Notes: generated from the sequence alone by a model not told the origin. Positions 19,451-29,368 are shown, numbered from the stretch's first letter. The stretch is 49,954 nucleotides of DNA from an uncultured Clostridia bacterium (GCA_944332815.1 CALVKQ010000010.1:1-49954), one strand, 5' to 3'. A program made the numbers and translations.

Positions 19451-19466
19451 GATTTACGCTTTAATT

Positions 19467-19871
19467 TCATCCTCTGCCGCGCTTTGCGCCTCTACGCGGC
19501 AGATTGACTGCGATCACCCCTGCGATCACCCCCGTCACCACCGTGGTGAGCAGGTCGGCAAAGTTGAAGTTCGCGCTCCTGAACCCGTCCGCCACGGCGA
19601 ATACGAACACGGTGAGGAGGGTGTACACGAGCCCCGTCACGCCGCCTTTCACCGCGCCGCCCGCGGGATGTTTGAAGCCTATGCACACGCCAACGAGGAC
19701 GGCAAGCGCCTTTATGACGTAATTGCCCACGGTGAGGGCGGCGCCGTCCAGAGCCGCCCATCTGACGATGAGCGCGAAGAGCAGCACGAGCAGCAGAGAG
19801 AGTATCAGCGCGATGAGGGAGGCGCGGAGGATGTCCGCCGCGTCCTTTTTGATGAGTTCGGAGTTTTTCAT
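19467..19871 (-). CDS. TIGR04086-type four-helix membrane protein
   Basis: A 134-residue hydrophobic protein with about four membrane segments starting near residue 18 (LRASLIALILSLLLVLLFAL), then KALAVLVGVCIGFKHPAGGAVKGG, and two more, ending in a basic tail RRGAKRGRG. The GFKHPAGGAVKGGVTG motif and its position beside yajC fit the TIGR04086/YrzE membrane family of Clostridia; its function is unknown. I prefer ATG 19871, which gives a charged soluble N-terminus (MKNSELIKKDAAD); the ribosome site is weak. It converges on yajC. Confidence 0.75.
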   Translation of the reverse strand: MKNSELIKKDAADILRASLIALILSLLLVLLFALIVRWAALDGAALTVGNYVIKALAVLVGVCIGFKHPAGGAVKGGVTGLVYTLLTVFVFAVADGFRSANFNFADLLTTVVTGVIAGVIAVNLPRRGAKRGRG

Positions 19872-19975
19872 GTCACATTTTATGCGGATGGGAGGGAGGA
19901 TATGAGCCGCGGCGAGGAAGGCGCGGAAGGACGGCGGCACGGGAGAATGAAAATGCCGCAATATACATCGTTAAG

Positions 19976-20004
19976 TTGACTAAACATTTTATTGAGGCTA
20001 TAAT
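19976..20004 (+). promoter_or_regulatory. secD-secF promoter
   Basis: TTGACT (19976-19981), 17 bases, TATAAT (19999-20004). A small hairpin CGCGC-GTAA-GCGCG (around 20023-20036) lies in the leader. Confidence 0.85.
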
Positions 20005-20086
20005 ATGAAAAGCTATGTTCGCGCGTAAGCGCGTGCGTGGGTAAAAAGTTAATTCTTAAATGCGCTATGACGCAGGAGCAAACAAC

Positions 20087-21457
20087 GTGAATCTGAAAAA
20101 ATCTATCGTGATTTTGACTGTGGTCGCCGTGTTCATCATACTGATGGCGGTCTTTGCGTTGGTGTCATTCCCCATCGCAGACACCGTCTATGACTATCAC
20201 GGCTATGCGACCACCATCAAACTCGGGCTGGATCTGTCCGGCGGCGTGTCCGCGGTGTTCGACGTGCAGCCCGACGGTTACGGCGATCTCGAAACCAGAG
20301 TGGACGGCACCGTGACTTCGTTGCAGGATATGCTGGTGTCGGAAGGCTACACCGAAGCGGTCGTGACCAAGACCAGGCGCGGCGACAATTTCGCCATCAG
20401 AGTGGAAGTCCCCGATGTCAACAACGCGGACGACGTGCTCGACCTCATCGGGCGTCCTGCCAAGTTGCAGTTCGTGGGCGCCACCTCCGCAGGCGAAGTG
20501 GGCAGCGCGCTGCCTGCCGACGCAGTGGTGGCGGTGGAGGGAGGCAGACACCTCAGCTCCGCATTCGTCACCATGCAGAACGGCGATTTCGCCGTCGGGC
20601 TGGAGTTCAACGAAGAGGGCACCAAGGCGTTTGCCGACCTCACCTCCAATTACAGCTATGTGCACATCTACATCAACGGGGAACTCTTCTCCAACGTGCA
20701 GGTGCAGTCGGAGATAAGCGACGGCAGAGCGATCATCACCAGTGAAAGCTGGGCGGAAGATTACAATGCCGCAAGCGAATTCGCGACTCAGTTGCAGGCT
20801 GGCGCGTTCGGCGTGACTTTGAGCGCCGGCGAGGTCAGGAACATCTCTCCCTCTCTCGGCGACGACGCGGTGCGCGTGGCGATAATCGCGGGCGCGATAG
20901 GCGTCGGGCTCATCTTCATCTTCATGGCTGTCATGTACAGAGGTCTGGGGCTTGCCGCGGACATCGCTCTCGTTGTCTACATCCTGCTGCTTGTGTGGTT
21001 CTGCTCCGTGCTGCCTTGGGTGCAGCTCACGCTGCCCGGCATAGCCGGTCTGCTGCTCTCCATAGGCATGGCGGTGGACGCGAACATCATCATCTTCGAG
21101 CGCATACGCGACGAGTACCGTCACAGTTCCAAGCCCATCCCGTCCGCCATCAAGACCGGTTTCAAGCGTTCTTTTGCGGCGATACTGGACGGCAACGTCA
21201 CCACCCTTATCGGCGCGGTGGTGCTGTGGATAATCGGTTCCGCGTCCATTGTCGGATTTGCGGTCACGTTGTTTATAGGTATCATCCTCTCCATGTTCAC
21301 GGCGCTGGTCGTGACCAGACTGCTCATCAAGTGCCTGCTGCCCATCAACAGCACCAGCGAGCGTTTCTACGGTCTGCGCAGAGCCAAGGAGGGCGAGCAT
21401 AAGGAAGAGCAGTCCTTCATCAGGACGGAAGCCGTCAAAGGAGGTGACGTGAAATGA
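20087..21457 (+). CDS. secD: Protein translocase subunit SecD
   Basis: Membrane pump subunit that uses the proton gradient to aid protein export. One N-terminal membrane segment (IVILTVVAVFIILMAVFALV), the D1 motif IKLGLDLSGGVSAVFDV, a large outside domain, then five segments including GLLLSIGMAVDANIIIFERI with the conserved D4-type motif. 456 residues from GTG 20087, which has AGGAG eight bases upstream; ATG 20060 has no ribosome site. SecF is separate and overlaps by four bases, unlike the fused SecDF of Bacillus. Confidence 0.93.
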   Translation: MNLKKSIVILTVVAVFIILMAVFALVSFPIADTVYDYHGYATTIKLGLDLSGGVSAVFDVQPDGYGDLETRVDGTVTSLQDMLVSEGYTEAVVTKTRRGDNFAIRVEVPDVNNADDVLDLIGRPAKLQFVGATSAGEVGSALPADAVVAVEGGRHLSSAFVTMQNGDFAVGLEFNEEGTKAFADLTSNYSYVHIYINGELFSNVQVQSEISDGRAIITSESWAEDYNAASEFATQLQAGAFGVTLSAGEVRNISPSLGDDAVRVAIIAGAIGVGLIFIFMAVMYRGLGLAADIALVVYILLLVWFCSVLPWVQLTLPGIAGLLLSIGMAVDANIIIFERIRDEYRHSSKPIPSAIKTGFKRSFAAILDGNVTTLIGAVVLWIIGSASIVGFAVTLFIGIILSMFTALVVTRLLIKCLLPINSTSERFYGLRRAKEGEHKEEQSFIRTEAVKGGDVK

Positions 21458-22689
21458 AAAACATAGGCGCCACGTTCCTTGACAAGTATTCCAAACTCAA
21501 AGTGAGCAAACTCACCAGGATCACGTTCGTGCTTCCTCTCGTCATCGTGCTCATCGCGGTGGCGGTGATAATCGGACTGGGCGAAACCACGGGCGATTAT
21601 ACCTCCGCAGTCGGCATAGGCATCGACTTCCAGGGCGGCACGATGCTGACCGTCAACGGGTTGGACAACGACGGCGAACTGCAAGCCAAGATAGACGAGA
21701 TAGAGAGCATCATCGAGAGCATAGAAGACGCCAACGGCAGCAGGGTGAGCGTGAGCTATATCCAGCGGTTGAGCGGCGTGGACGGCATCTCAGTGTCCTT
21801 CCGCTATCAGAACGCGTCCGAAGACAACGACGTCATCACGGCGCACAACGAAGCCATCCGCGCGGAGTTGATGTCTTATCTCTATCCGGATGAGGAAACC
21901 GCGGCGGACGACGCCATCACCTTCGATCAGATAGGTGCGACCGCGGCGCAGGATCTGCTTTCCAAGGCAGGCATCGCGCTCGCAGTGTCCACGGTGCTCA
22001 TCCTCATCTACATCGTCATCCGCTTCACGCCCACGGCGGCGTTCGCGGCGGTGCTCGCGCTCATACACGACGTCATCGTCATGTTCGCGCTCACCGTGAT
22101 ATGCAGGGTGCAGATCAACAGCTCCTTCGTGGCGGCAATGATCACCATCATCGCATATTCCATCAACAACACCATCATCATCTTCGACCGTTGCCGTGAG
22201 TATCTCAAACCCCTCAAAGGCATGAAGAACATCGATTACGATGCGGTGGGCGACACTTCCGTGCGCGAGAATATGCGCAGAAGCGTGTTCACGACCGCGA
22301 CGACCATGATCACCGTCATCTTCCTCGCGATCCTGGGCAGCGCCTCCATCAGGGAATTCTGCGTGCCCATCATCCTCGGGCTCATCGCCGGTCTGTTCTC
22401 CTCTGTGTGCCTTGCCACACCCATGTGGGCGGCATTCTCCAGAAGCTGGGATAAGCTCAAAGCCAAGCGCGCCGCCACCGCGGCATACGCCGGCGCGGCT
22501 CCTTCCGCCTCCGACGATGACGACGACAAGGAAGTTATCTTCAAGCCCGACAGGAAGGACGACGATGACGACGAAGGGTTCGCGCCCAAGGCTTCTCAGC
22601 CCAAGAGCAAGTCGGGCGGAGATAAACCCAAGGGCAAGCCGATCTACAAGTATTCCAAGAAGAATACTTCCTTCAAGAAAAAGAAGTAA
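21454..22689 (+). CDS. secF: Protein translocase subunit SecF with charged tail
   Basis: Partner of SecD. A first membrane segment lies at about residues 24-48, then GIDFQGGTMLTV (SecF D1-type motif), an outside domain, and five segments including IIAYSINNTIIIFDR (conserved pump motif) and ILGSASIREFCVPIILGLIAG. After residue 345 the protein has an unusual tail of about 65 residues: two Asp runs (DDDDD) followed by Lys/Ser-rich sequence ending KKKK. AAAGGAGGTGA stands eight bases before ATG 21454 and overlaps the secD end. Confidence 0.93.
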   Translation: MKNIGATFLDKYSKLKVSKLTRITFVLPLVIVLIAVAVIIGLGETTGDYTSAVGIGIDFQGGTMLTVNGLDNDGELQAKIDEIESIIESIEDANGSRVSVSYIQRLSGVDGISVSFRYQNASEDNDVITAHNEAIRAELMSYLYPDEETAADDAITFDQIGATAAQDLLSKAGIALAVSTVLILIYIVIRFTPTAAFAAVLALIHDVIVMFALTVICRVQINSSFVAAMITIIAYSINNTIIIFDRCREYLKPLKGMKNIDYDAVGDTSVRENMRRSVFTTATTMITVIFLAILGSASIREFCVPIILGLIAGLFSSVCLATPMWAAFSRSWDKLKAKRAATAAYAGAAPSASDDDDDKEVIFKPDRKDDDDDEGFAPKASQPKSKSGGDKPKGKPIYKYSKKNTSFKKKK

Positions 22690-22696
22690 GACGATG

Positions 22697-22718
22697 ACGC
22701 CTCCCCGAACGGAGGCGT
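22697..22718 (+). terminator. Hairpin after secF
   Basis: ACGCCTCC (22697-22704) pairs with GGAGGCGT (22711-22718), loop of six, followed by a short tattc. A plausible but weak terminator; recJ begins 53 bases later with no clear promoter, so read-through is likely. Confidence 0.55.
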
Positions 22719-22771
22719 TATTCGCAGAATGGGGAAGCGCGGCGTAGGGATACGCCGACATCGGAGAAATA

Positions 22772-25048
22772 ATGGAAAAGGACATGAAGTTTTCGGCGGA
22801 AGAGAGCGCGGCGGCGCGCAGGCTCGGCATTTCGGAGCGGTTTTTCCGTCTGCTGCGCATGAGAGGGATAAAAGAGGAAGAGATGCAAGCCTTTTTGCAT
22901 CCCTCTCTTTCCGACCTCACTTCTCCGTTCGATATCCGCGGCATGAAAGCCGCCGCCGACAGGGTGCGCCTTGCGATGGAACGCGGCGAGAAGATACTCG
23001 TGTTCGGCGATTACGACTGCGACGGCATCTGCGCCATATCCATACTCATGCTCGCGTTAAGGGGGAGGGCGGACGCGGATTACTTCATCCCCAACCGCCA
23101 GACGGACGGTTACGGAATGAACGTGGCGTCGTTGGAGCGCATCATAGCGCACAGGCGTCCCGACCTCGTGATAACCGTGGACTGCGGCATAACGGCGGTG
23201 AAAGAGGCGGAATTTCTGAAGTCGCAGGGAATAGACCTCATCGTCACAGACCACCACGAGCCGCAGAGCGAACTTCCCGACTGCATAGTGGTGGACGCCA
23301 AGATAGACAAGACGGGGTTTTACGACCTTTGCGGCGCGGGCGTCGCCCTGAAACTTACACAGGCTTTATTCGGCGGAGAATACGAAAAGTATCTGGACAT
23401 ATGCGCCATCGCCACCATAGCGGATGTGGTGCCCCTCGTCGGCGACAACAGGATAATCGCCTATCACGGGCTGAAAAAGTGCGTCGCGTCCCCGAGAAGG
23501 GGGGTGAAGATGCTGTCCGGCAGCGAGAAACTTTCCTCGCAGGACGTCATGTTCAGGCTGGCGCCGAGGATAAACGCGGCAGGCAGGCTGGGCTCCGCGA
23601 TGAAGGCGGTCGGGCTGTTCCTGGACGAGGACTATTTCATGCTGAAAAGCCTCGCAGAGGAGCTGGAACGCGACAATACGCGCCGTCAGGAGATATGCGA
23701 GCAGGTGGTCGCGGACGCAAAACGCGCCCTCCGCGGCATAGATTTCGACCGCACCAGGATCATAGTGCTCCACGACCCGAAGTGGGAAGGGGGAGTGTTG
23801 GGCATCGCCGCCGCAAGGCTGGTGGAGGAGTTCAAGTGCCCGGCTGTCCTGTTCTCCGGGGACGGGGAGGAATACAAGGGCTCCGCGCGTTCGGTGAAGA
23901 ACGTGAACGTGTTCGAATTGCTCTCGCGCCATTCCGAGCTTTACACCACTTTCGGCGGACACGCGCAGGCTGCCGGAGTGGGACTGCTTGCGGAAAATTT
24001 CGAGCGGTTCGCGCAGGAACTGGTCGCGGATGTGGCGGAAAACTATCCTCCCGAGGAGTTTTTGCCGCACGACGACGACGCTCTTCCTCTGGGCGTGGAC
24101 GAGGACTTCCTCTCCCTCGCACGCGAGCTGGAATTGCTGGAACCCACGGGCTACGGCAACCCCAAGCCCGAGTTCGTGCTGGAAGAAGAGGGGATAAGGT
24201 TTGAAAGGATAGGGTTCGGACCGCACGTGAAATACGCGGGCGGTGGGCTGGAACTCATGGGATTTTCGCGCTTTTCCTCCCTCGTCGGCACGACGGAGGG
24301 ACGCACGGCTTTCGAGTTTTCGCTGGGGGTGGGCTGTTTCAGGAACAGGCTGTACGCCCAGGGAGTGTTGAAGTCCGTGACGGCGCGCACCGTTAAGATA
24401 GATGACGCGCACGCACGCATGATGTGTATGCACCAGCTCGGATGCACGGGCAAAGGAAGGGTGGAGCCGGTCACGTTGAAGCAGGCGGCGGAATGGGCGG
24501 CGCAGCCCTTCGGCACCGCCTTCGTGGTGTTCAGTCGCCGCGGTCACGAGCGATTGCTCGCCGATGTCCCGGGCTGCGCGTCCCTTCCCGTGTTCGTGGG
24601 GGCGCAGAAGTGGCTTAATCCGGCAAGCTGCGTGGTCTTTGCGCCTTCCGCAGGGTTTGATTTTTCCTATTTCAAACGCGTGGTCGCGGCGGACGCGCCC
24701 CTTTCGGAGAGCTATCTGCCGCACATAGCGGAGGATATGTGCCCCTGCTTCACGCTGTACGGCGACGAGGCGCAGCCCCCCTGCATCACCGACGCGAAGG
24801 TGAGGGCGGCGTTCGTGGCGTTCGACACAATGGCTCGCCGCGGAGAACGCGTGCGCACGCCGCAGGATCTGGCGAATGCGGTGCGCGCGGCGGCGAAACT
24901 TTCCGCGGAAGAATATGAGCTTTCAGTGCTCATTTTGCAAAATTTGGGATTGATTTCGGTGTCGGATAGGGGTATCATTACCGTATCAAGGCACAAGACC
25001 GAGCTGGAGCGCTCGGCATATTATGTGAATGCGAGGCACGATCGGTGA
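22772..25048 (+). CDS. recJ: Single-stranded-DNA-specific exonuclease RecJ
   Basis: 5'-3' single-strand exonuclease in recombinational and mismatch repair. DHH phosphoesterase motifs are clear: VFGDYDCDGICA near residue 75, TVDCGIT, VTDHHEPQ near residue 160, and the C-terminal DHHA1 motif FGGHAQAAGVGL near residue 395. An OB domain and a C-terminal region of about 190 residues follow, ending in a winged-helix-like segment, as in other Bacillota RecJ (758 residues). Start at ATG 22772 with GGAG upstream. The stop overlaps the relA start (GTGA). Confidence 0.93.
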   Translation: MEKDMKFSAEESAAARRLGISERFFRLLRMRGIKEEEMQAFLHPSLSDLTSPFDIRGMKAAADRVRLAMERGEKILVFGDYDCDGICAISILMLALRGRADADYFIPNRQTDGYGMNVASLERIIAHRRPDLVITVDCGITAVKEAEFLKSQGIDLIVTDHHEPQSELPDCIVVDAKIDKTGFYDLCGAGVALKLTQALFGGEYEKYLDICAIATIADVVPLVGDNRIIAYHGLKKCVASPRRGVKMLSGSEKLSSQDVMFRLAPRINAAGRLGSAMKAVGLFLDEDYFMLKSLAEELERDNTRRQEICEQVVADAKRALRGIDFDRTRIIVLHDPKWEGGVLGIAAARLVEEFKCPAVLFSGDGEEYKGSARSVKNVNVFELLSRHSELYTTFGGHAQAAGVGLLAENFERFAQELVADVAENYPPEEFLPHDDDALPLGVDEDFLSLARELELLEPTGYGNPKPEFVLEEEGIRFERIGFGPHVKYAGGGLELMGFSRFSSLVGTTEGRTAFEFSLGVGCFRNRLYAQGVLKSVTARTVKIDDAHARMMCMHQLGCTGKGRVEPVTLKQAAEWAAQPFGTAFVVFSRRGHERLLADVPGCASLPVFVGAQKWLNPASCVVFAPSAGFDFSYFKRVVAADAPLSESYLPHIAEDMCPCFTLYGDEAQPPCITDAKVRAAFVAFDTMARRGERVRTPQDLANAVRAAAKLSAEEYELSVLILQNLGLISVSDRGIITVSRHKTELERSAYYVNARHDR

Positions 25049-27171
25049 ACGAATTGCTTGTCAAACTGCGTAAGGCCTATCCGGACAAGTATGCGGATCT
25101 TAAAAGGGCTTACGAATTTGCCGAAAAGGCGCACGCCGGGCAAAAACGCAGCTCGGGGGAGGATTATTTCATCCACCCCTGCGCCGTCGTGGATATCCTG
25201 GCGGATAACGGGTTTGACAGTTCGACGCTGATAGCCGCCTTTTTGCACGACGTTTTGGAGGACACCCCCGTCACCCCCGAGGAGCTTGCCGCGCAGTTCG
25301 GGCAGGAGATACTCGAACTGGTGCAGGGCGTCACCAAGCTCGACAAGCTGCAATTCAACAACCGAGAGGACGCGCAGGCGGAGAATTTCAGAAAATTCTT
25401 CATGGCGATGGCAAAAGACCTCCGCGTCATCATCATCAAGCTGGCGGACAGACTGCACAATATGCGCTCGCTGGATTACGTCCCTGCCGAAAAACAGCAG
25501 CGAGTCGCCAAGGAAACTTTGGAGATCTACGCGCCCCTCGCAGGCAGGCTGGGGATATCCTTTTTCAAATGCGAGCTGGAAGACCTTGCGATGAAGTACT
25601 TGTATCCCGACGAGTACAAGTACATCACCGAAAGCATCCGCAAGAAGAGGGAGGAGCGTCAGTCCCTTTTGGACGGCATCATGGCGCAGATAAGCGCGAA
25701 GATGAAGGAAATGGGGATAGAAGGGGAGGTCAACGGCAGACCTAAACACTACTATTCCGTCTACAAAAAGATGCATCAGCTCCACATCGACGTGGACCAG
25801 ATATACGACCTCCTTGCCGTGCGCATCATCGTGAACAGCGTCAAGGACTGTTACACCATGCTGGGCGAAGTGCACACCGTATGGAAGCCCATCCCCGGCA
25901 GGTTCAAGGACTATATCGCCATGCCCAAGGCGAACAATTATCAGTCGCTGCACACCACCGTCGTGGCGGACGGCGAAACCTTCGAGATACAGATCCGCAC
26001 CTACGAGATGCACCGCATAGCGGAGTACGGCATAGCCGCGCACTGGAAGTACAAAGAGGGCACGACGGGCGTCGACACCGACCTCGACAACAAGGTCAGG
26101 TGGCTGAGGGAAGTCATGGACGCGGAGAAGAACGTCGGCGACGCGAAGGAGTTCATGGACGCCATCAAGATCAACGTCTTTGACGACGAGGTGTTCGTGT
26201 TCACCCCAAAGGGCGACGTCTACGATCTGCCCGTGGGTTCCACCCCCGTGGACCTTGCCTACAAGATACACTCCGCCATAGGCAACAAGTGCACGGGCGC
26301 GAAGATAAACCGAAAGATAGTCCCCCTTTCCACCAAATTGCAGACGGGCGACATCGTGGAGATACTCACCCAGAACGGCAAGGGTCCCAGCCTGGACTGG
26401 CTCAAATTCGTCAAGACCTCTTCCGCACGCGCGCGCATACGTCAATATTTCAAAAAGGAACAGCGCGAGGAAAACGTCAAGAGAGGCAAGGAGATGCTGG
26501 AGCGCGAGGCGAGGAGGAGAGGGTTCCTGCTCGGCGACCTCATGCAGACGGATTCGCTGGACGCCATCTTGCAACGCCTGTCCCTGGCGAACGAGGAGGA
26601 TATGTACGCGAACGTGGGTTTCGGAGGCATATCCACCGCGCAGGTGCTGACAAAACTGGTGGAAGTGTTCCGCAAACAGCACCCCGACGAGCACGCCGAA
26701 GTGGTGGTGCGAGAAGGGGGGAAGAGGGAGCACTCCAAGAGCGGCGTCCTCATAAATGGCAACGCCAACTTCTCCGTGCGCATGGCGCATTGTTGCACTC
26801 CCGTGCCCGGGGACGAGATAATAGGTTACATCTCGCGAGGCAGAGGCGTGTCCGTGCACCGCAAGGACTGTCCCAACGTCAAGTCCATGGAGCCGGAAAG
26901 GCTCATCGAAGCCGTGTGGGATACGGGCGGCGACGAGAGCTTCAACGCCACGCTGTATATCACGGCGGAGAACTCCGGAGGGCTGCTCGCAAGCGTTACG
27001 GCATACATCGCGGCAGCCAAGATGCAGATCACGGCAGCCAACGTCAAGGTGGACCAAAAGGAGCATATCGCGGATATGACGATAAGCGTCATGATAAGGA
27101 ACGCGGAGGACCTTGAGGACCTTGTAAAGAAGATAAAGAGCATACACGGCGTCATCGAAGTGCGCAGATGA
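25045..27171 (+). CDS. relA: Bifunctional (p)ppGpp synthetase/hydrolase
   Basis: Stringent response enzyme that makes and breaks (p)ppGpp. The hydrolase HD domain is intact (FLHDVLEDT at 66-74 and KLADRLHNMRSLDY), as is the synthetase domain (RFKDYIAMPKANNYQSLHTT, with the EIQIRTYEMHRIAEYGIAAH block). TGS (VFVFTPKGDVYDLPVGSTPVD), helical, zinc-finger (HCCTPVPGDEIIGYISRG...H..DC) and ACT domains complete the 708 residues. With both centres intact this is the long Rel type. GTG start at 25045 inside the recJ stop. Confidence 0.96.
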   Translation: MNELLVKLRKAYPDKYADLKRAYEFAEKAHAGQKRSSGEDYFIHPCAVVDILADNGFDSSTLIAAFLHDVLEDTPVTPEELAAQFGQEILELVQGVTKLDKLQFNNREDAQAENFRKFFMAMAKDLRVIIIKLADRLHNMRSLDYVPAEKQQRVAKETLEIYAPLAGRLGISFFKCELEDLAMKYLYPDEYKYITESIRKKREERQSLLDGIMAQISAKMKEMGIEGEVNGRPKHYYSVYKKMHQLHIDVDQIYDLLAVRIIVNSVKDCYTMLGEVHTVWKPIPGRFKDYIAMPKANNYQSLHTTVVADGETFEIQIRTYEMHRIAEYGIAAHWKYKEGTTGVDTDLDNKVRWLREVMDAEKNVGDAKEFMDAIKINVFDDEVFVFTPKGDVYDLPVGSTPVDLAYKIHSAIGNKCTGAKINRKIVPLSTKLQTGDIVEILTQNGKGPSLDWLKFVKTSSARARIRQYFKKEQREENVKRGKEMLEREARRRGFLLGDLMQTDSLDAILQRLSLANEEDMYANVGFGGISTAQVLTKLVEVFRKQHPDEHAEVVVREGGKREHSKSGVLINGNANFSVRMAHCCTPVPGDEIIGYISRGRGVSVHRKDCPNVKSMEPERLIEAVWDTGGDESFNATLYITAENSGGLLASVTAYIAAAKMQITAANVKVDQKEHIADMTISVMIRNAEDLEDLVKKIKSIHGVIEVRR

Positions 27172-27232
27172 TATTGCAATAAAACGCGCTTTATAAGACA
27201 AAAAGGAAGGATAAAACGTCTGTTTTTGAAAT

Positions 27233-27844
27233 ATGAAGATAATTACTATCCACACGACGGCACTTGAAACCAACACTTATCTCGTCCTGAACGGGGCGGA
27301 GGCTTTCGTTGTCGATCCCGGCGACAATGCGGAAGGGATACTCTCCACGGCAAAGGAGGAGGGGGCGGAAGTGAAGTGGGTGCTGCTCACTCACGCGCAT
27401 TTTGATCATACGGGCGCCGTTGCCGCTTTGCAGGCTGCCGGTGCGCTCGTCGTCATGCACCGCGACGATGTTCCGCTGATATCCTCGTTCAGGAACCTTG
27501 CCTTTTACGCCGGGTGCAAGGTGGACAAATTCGTCCCCGACGTGGTTGTATCCGGCGCGGAAACTTTGGACGTATGCGGACTTGACGTGCGCGTTATACA
27601 TACCCCGGGGCATACTTCGGGCGGCGTTTGTTACGTCGTGGGGGACAGCATCTTTTCCGGGGACACCCTCTTTGAGCTTTCCTATGGCAGGACGGACTTC
27701 CCCACGGGCAGTTTCAAGGAACTCAAAAATTCCGTCGTCAACAAGCTCTTTGCCCTCAAAGGGGACTACAAAGTCTATCCCGGACACGGCGCGCCCACCA
27801 CATTGCAATTTGAAAGGGAGCATAATCCCATCCTCACGGACTGA
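27233..27844 (+). CDS. Metallo-beta-lactamase-fold hydrolase (glyoxalase II-like)
   Basis: A 203-residue MBL-fold hydrolase. The metal-binding motif THAHFDHTG is at about residues 59-67, followed by HTPGHTSGG with the third His, FSGDTLFELSYGRTDF with the bridging Asp, and the final YPGHGAPTTL His. The short form resembles YcbL/GloB-type thioesterases that hydrolyse S-lactoylglutathione-like esters; the substrate here is unknown. It sits between relA and hemZ, an arrangement common in Clostridia. The ribosome site is weak (a GGAAGGA lies about 25 bases upstream). Confidence 0.88.
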   Translation: MKIITIHTTALETNTYLVLNGAEAFVVDPGDNAEGILSTAKEEGAEVKWVLLTHAHFDHTGAVAALQAAGALVVMHRDDVPLISSFRNLAFYAGCKVDKFVPDVVVSGAETLDVCGLDVRVIHTPGHTSGGVCYVVGDSIFSGDTLFELSYGRTDFPTGSFKELKNSVVNKLFALKGDYKVYPGHGAPTTLQFEREHNPILTD

Positions 27845-27852
27845 CGCCGCCG

Positions 27853-29268
27853 ATGATAAGTTTTTCCTGCACTAACGAGAATTACCGCAACGACCTCATG
27901 GAGCTTATCCGTGCTTTTGAACAGCGCACGGACGAGAGTTTTTCCCTTGACGTGACTTTCGAGGTGTGCGGAGAGGTGTTCAGGGTAGCAGTGCGCTCCG
28001 ACAAGTTCGAGAACTTTCTCAAAGTCCGCCGTTTTAACTATTCGCCCTCGGACGCGATGGAAGCCAAGCGGCTGCAAAAGAGGTACCTCAAGATCGCCAT
28101 ATACGACGCCATGGTGTTTTTGACGGGGGTCGGACTGCCTTACGGGTGCCTCACGGGCATACGTCCCACGAAGTTATACGCCGAGTTGGGGGAGAGCGCG
28201 CATGACGTCTTTTTGAAAGACTTTTCCGTGCGCCCCGAAAAACTCGCGCTTATCGAGCGCATCGCGGCGGCGCAGAAGGGCATCCGAAATCCCGATCCCG
28301 AAAAAGTGGCGGATCTGTTCGTGTTCATCCCGTTTTGTCCCACACGGTGCGCGTACTGTTCCTTTGTGTCCATGCCCGTGGACAGACAGCGTAAGTTGCT
28401 CCGTCCTTACACAGACGATGTGGTCGCCGAGATACGTTATCTCAAACGGACGGCAAAGAAGCTGGGATATTCCGTTCGCGCCGTGTACGTCGGAGGGGGC
28501 ACCCCCACCGCGCTTCCCCTCGAAATGCTGGACGAAGTGCTGAAAGAGTGCAAATGCAGGGGGGCGAAGGAGTTCACCGTGGAAGCCGGCAGACCCGACA
28601 CCATCACGCAGGACGCTCTTGCGCTCTTCAAGGAGAGGGGAGTGACCAGGGTTTCCGTCAATCCGCAGACTTTCAACGACGATACGCTGAAAAGGATAGG
28701 CAGACGGCATACGGCGGCGGACGTCGAGCGTGCGTACGCCATCGCAAAGGAGGGGTTCGACGTGAATATGGACCTCATCGCCATGCTGCCGGGGGAGAGT
28801 GCGGAGGACTTTTTCCGTTCCGTGGACAGGGCGGCGGAGCTTTCGCCGGCAAACGTCACCGTGCACACCCTCTATCTCAAAAAAGGGTCGGAACTTCGCG
28901 TCGCCGGCTATCGCAGCACGGAGAACGCGGAGGCGGAACGTATGGTGGACTACGCCTGCGCAAAACTCTCCGCGTCGGGATATGAGCCCTATTATATGTA
29001 CAGGCAGAAGTACACCAGCGGCAATCTTGAAAACGTGGGCTACACCAAGCCCGGTAAGGCGTGTCTTTACAATATGGACATAATGGAGGAGGACACCACG
29101 GTGCTTGCCGCAGGCGCCGCCGCGATAAGCAAACGCGTCACTCCGAGCATCGATCTGATAGAGCGCAACGCCAACTACAAAGAACCTCTCGAATACGTCA
29201 AACATTTTGACGCGGTGATGCAAAAACAGCGCGCGTTCTGGACGCCTGGCTCGCCTCTCACAAAATAA
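27853..29268 (+). CDS. hemZ: Coproporphyrinogen dehydrogenase-like radical SAM protein HemZ
   Basis: Radical SAM enzyme of the HemN/HemZ group. An N-terminal domain of about 150 residues precedes the cluster motif CPTRCAYCSF at about residue 163, followed by YVGGGTPTAL, and the C-terminal HemN-like region KYTSGNLENVGYTKPGKACLYN. 471 residues matches HemZ, which keeps the extra N-terminal domain lacking in HemN. It is annotated for oxygen-independent coproporphyrinogen III oxidation, although activity of HemZ is less certain. Starts eight bases after the MBL gene. Two hairpins follow it. Confidence 0.9.
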   Translation: MISFSCTNENYRNDLMELIRAFEQRTDESFSLDVTFEVCGEVFRVAVRSDKFENFLKVRRFNYSPSDAMEAKRLQKRYLKIAIYDAMVFLTGVGLPYGCLTGIRPTKLYAELGESAHDVFLKDFSVRPEKLALIERIAAAQKGIRNPDPEKVADLFVFIPFCPTRCAYCSFVSMPVDRQRKLLRPYTDDVVAEIRYLKRTAKKLGYSVRAVYVGGGTPTALPLEMLDEVLKECKCRGAKEFTVEAGRPDTITQDALALFKERGVTRVSVNPQTFNDDTLKRIGRRHTAADVERAYAIAKEGFDVNMDLIAMLPGESAEDFFRSVDRAAELSPANVTVHTLYLKKGSELRVAGYRSTENAEAERMVDYACAKLSASGYEPYYMYRQKYTSGNLENVGYTKPGKACLYNMDIMEEDTTVLAAGAAAISKRVTPSIDLIERNANYKEPLEYVKHFDAVMQKQRAFWTPGSPLTK

Positions 29269-29272
29269 AAAG

Positions 29273-29291
29273 CGCGCACGATGTGCGCGTT
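29273..29291 (+). terminator. First hairpin after hemZ
   Basis: CGCGCAC-GAT-GTGCGCG forms a 7-bp stem with a three-base loop directly after the hemZ stop, preceded by A-rich and followed by TTAT. Weak T-tract. Confidence 0.55.
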
Positions 29292-29340
29292 ATGCAGGGT
29301 TTAGCCGCAAAAAAAGACAGATGAAGTGCATTTATTGAAA

Positions 29341-29368
29341 ATACGCCTGCGCGGAAGCGCAGGCGTAT
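29341..29368. terminator. Second hairpin between hemZ and the opposing small gene
   Basis: A 12-bp stem ATACGCCTGCGC with its complement around a GGAA tetraloop. It lies between converging genes and may stop transcription in both directions, although the T-tract is poor. Confidence 0.65.
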
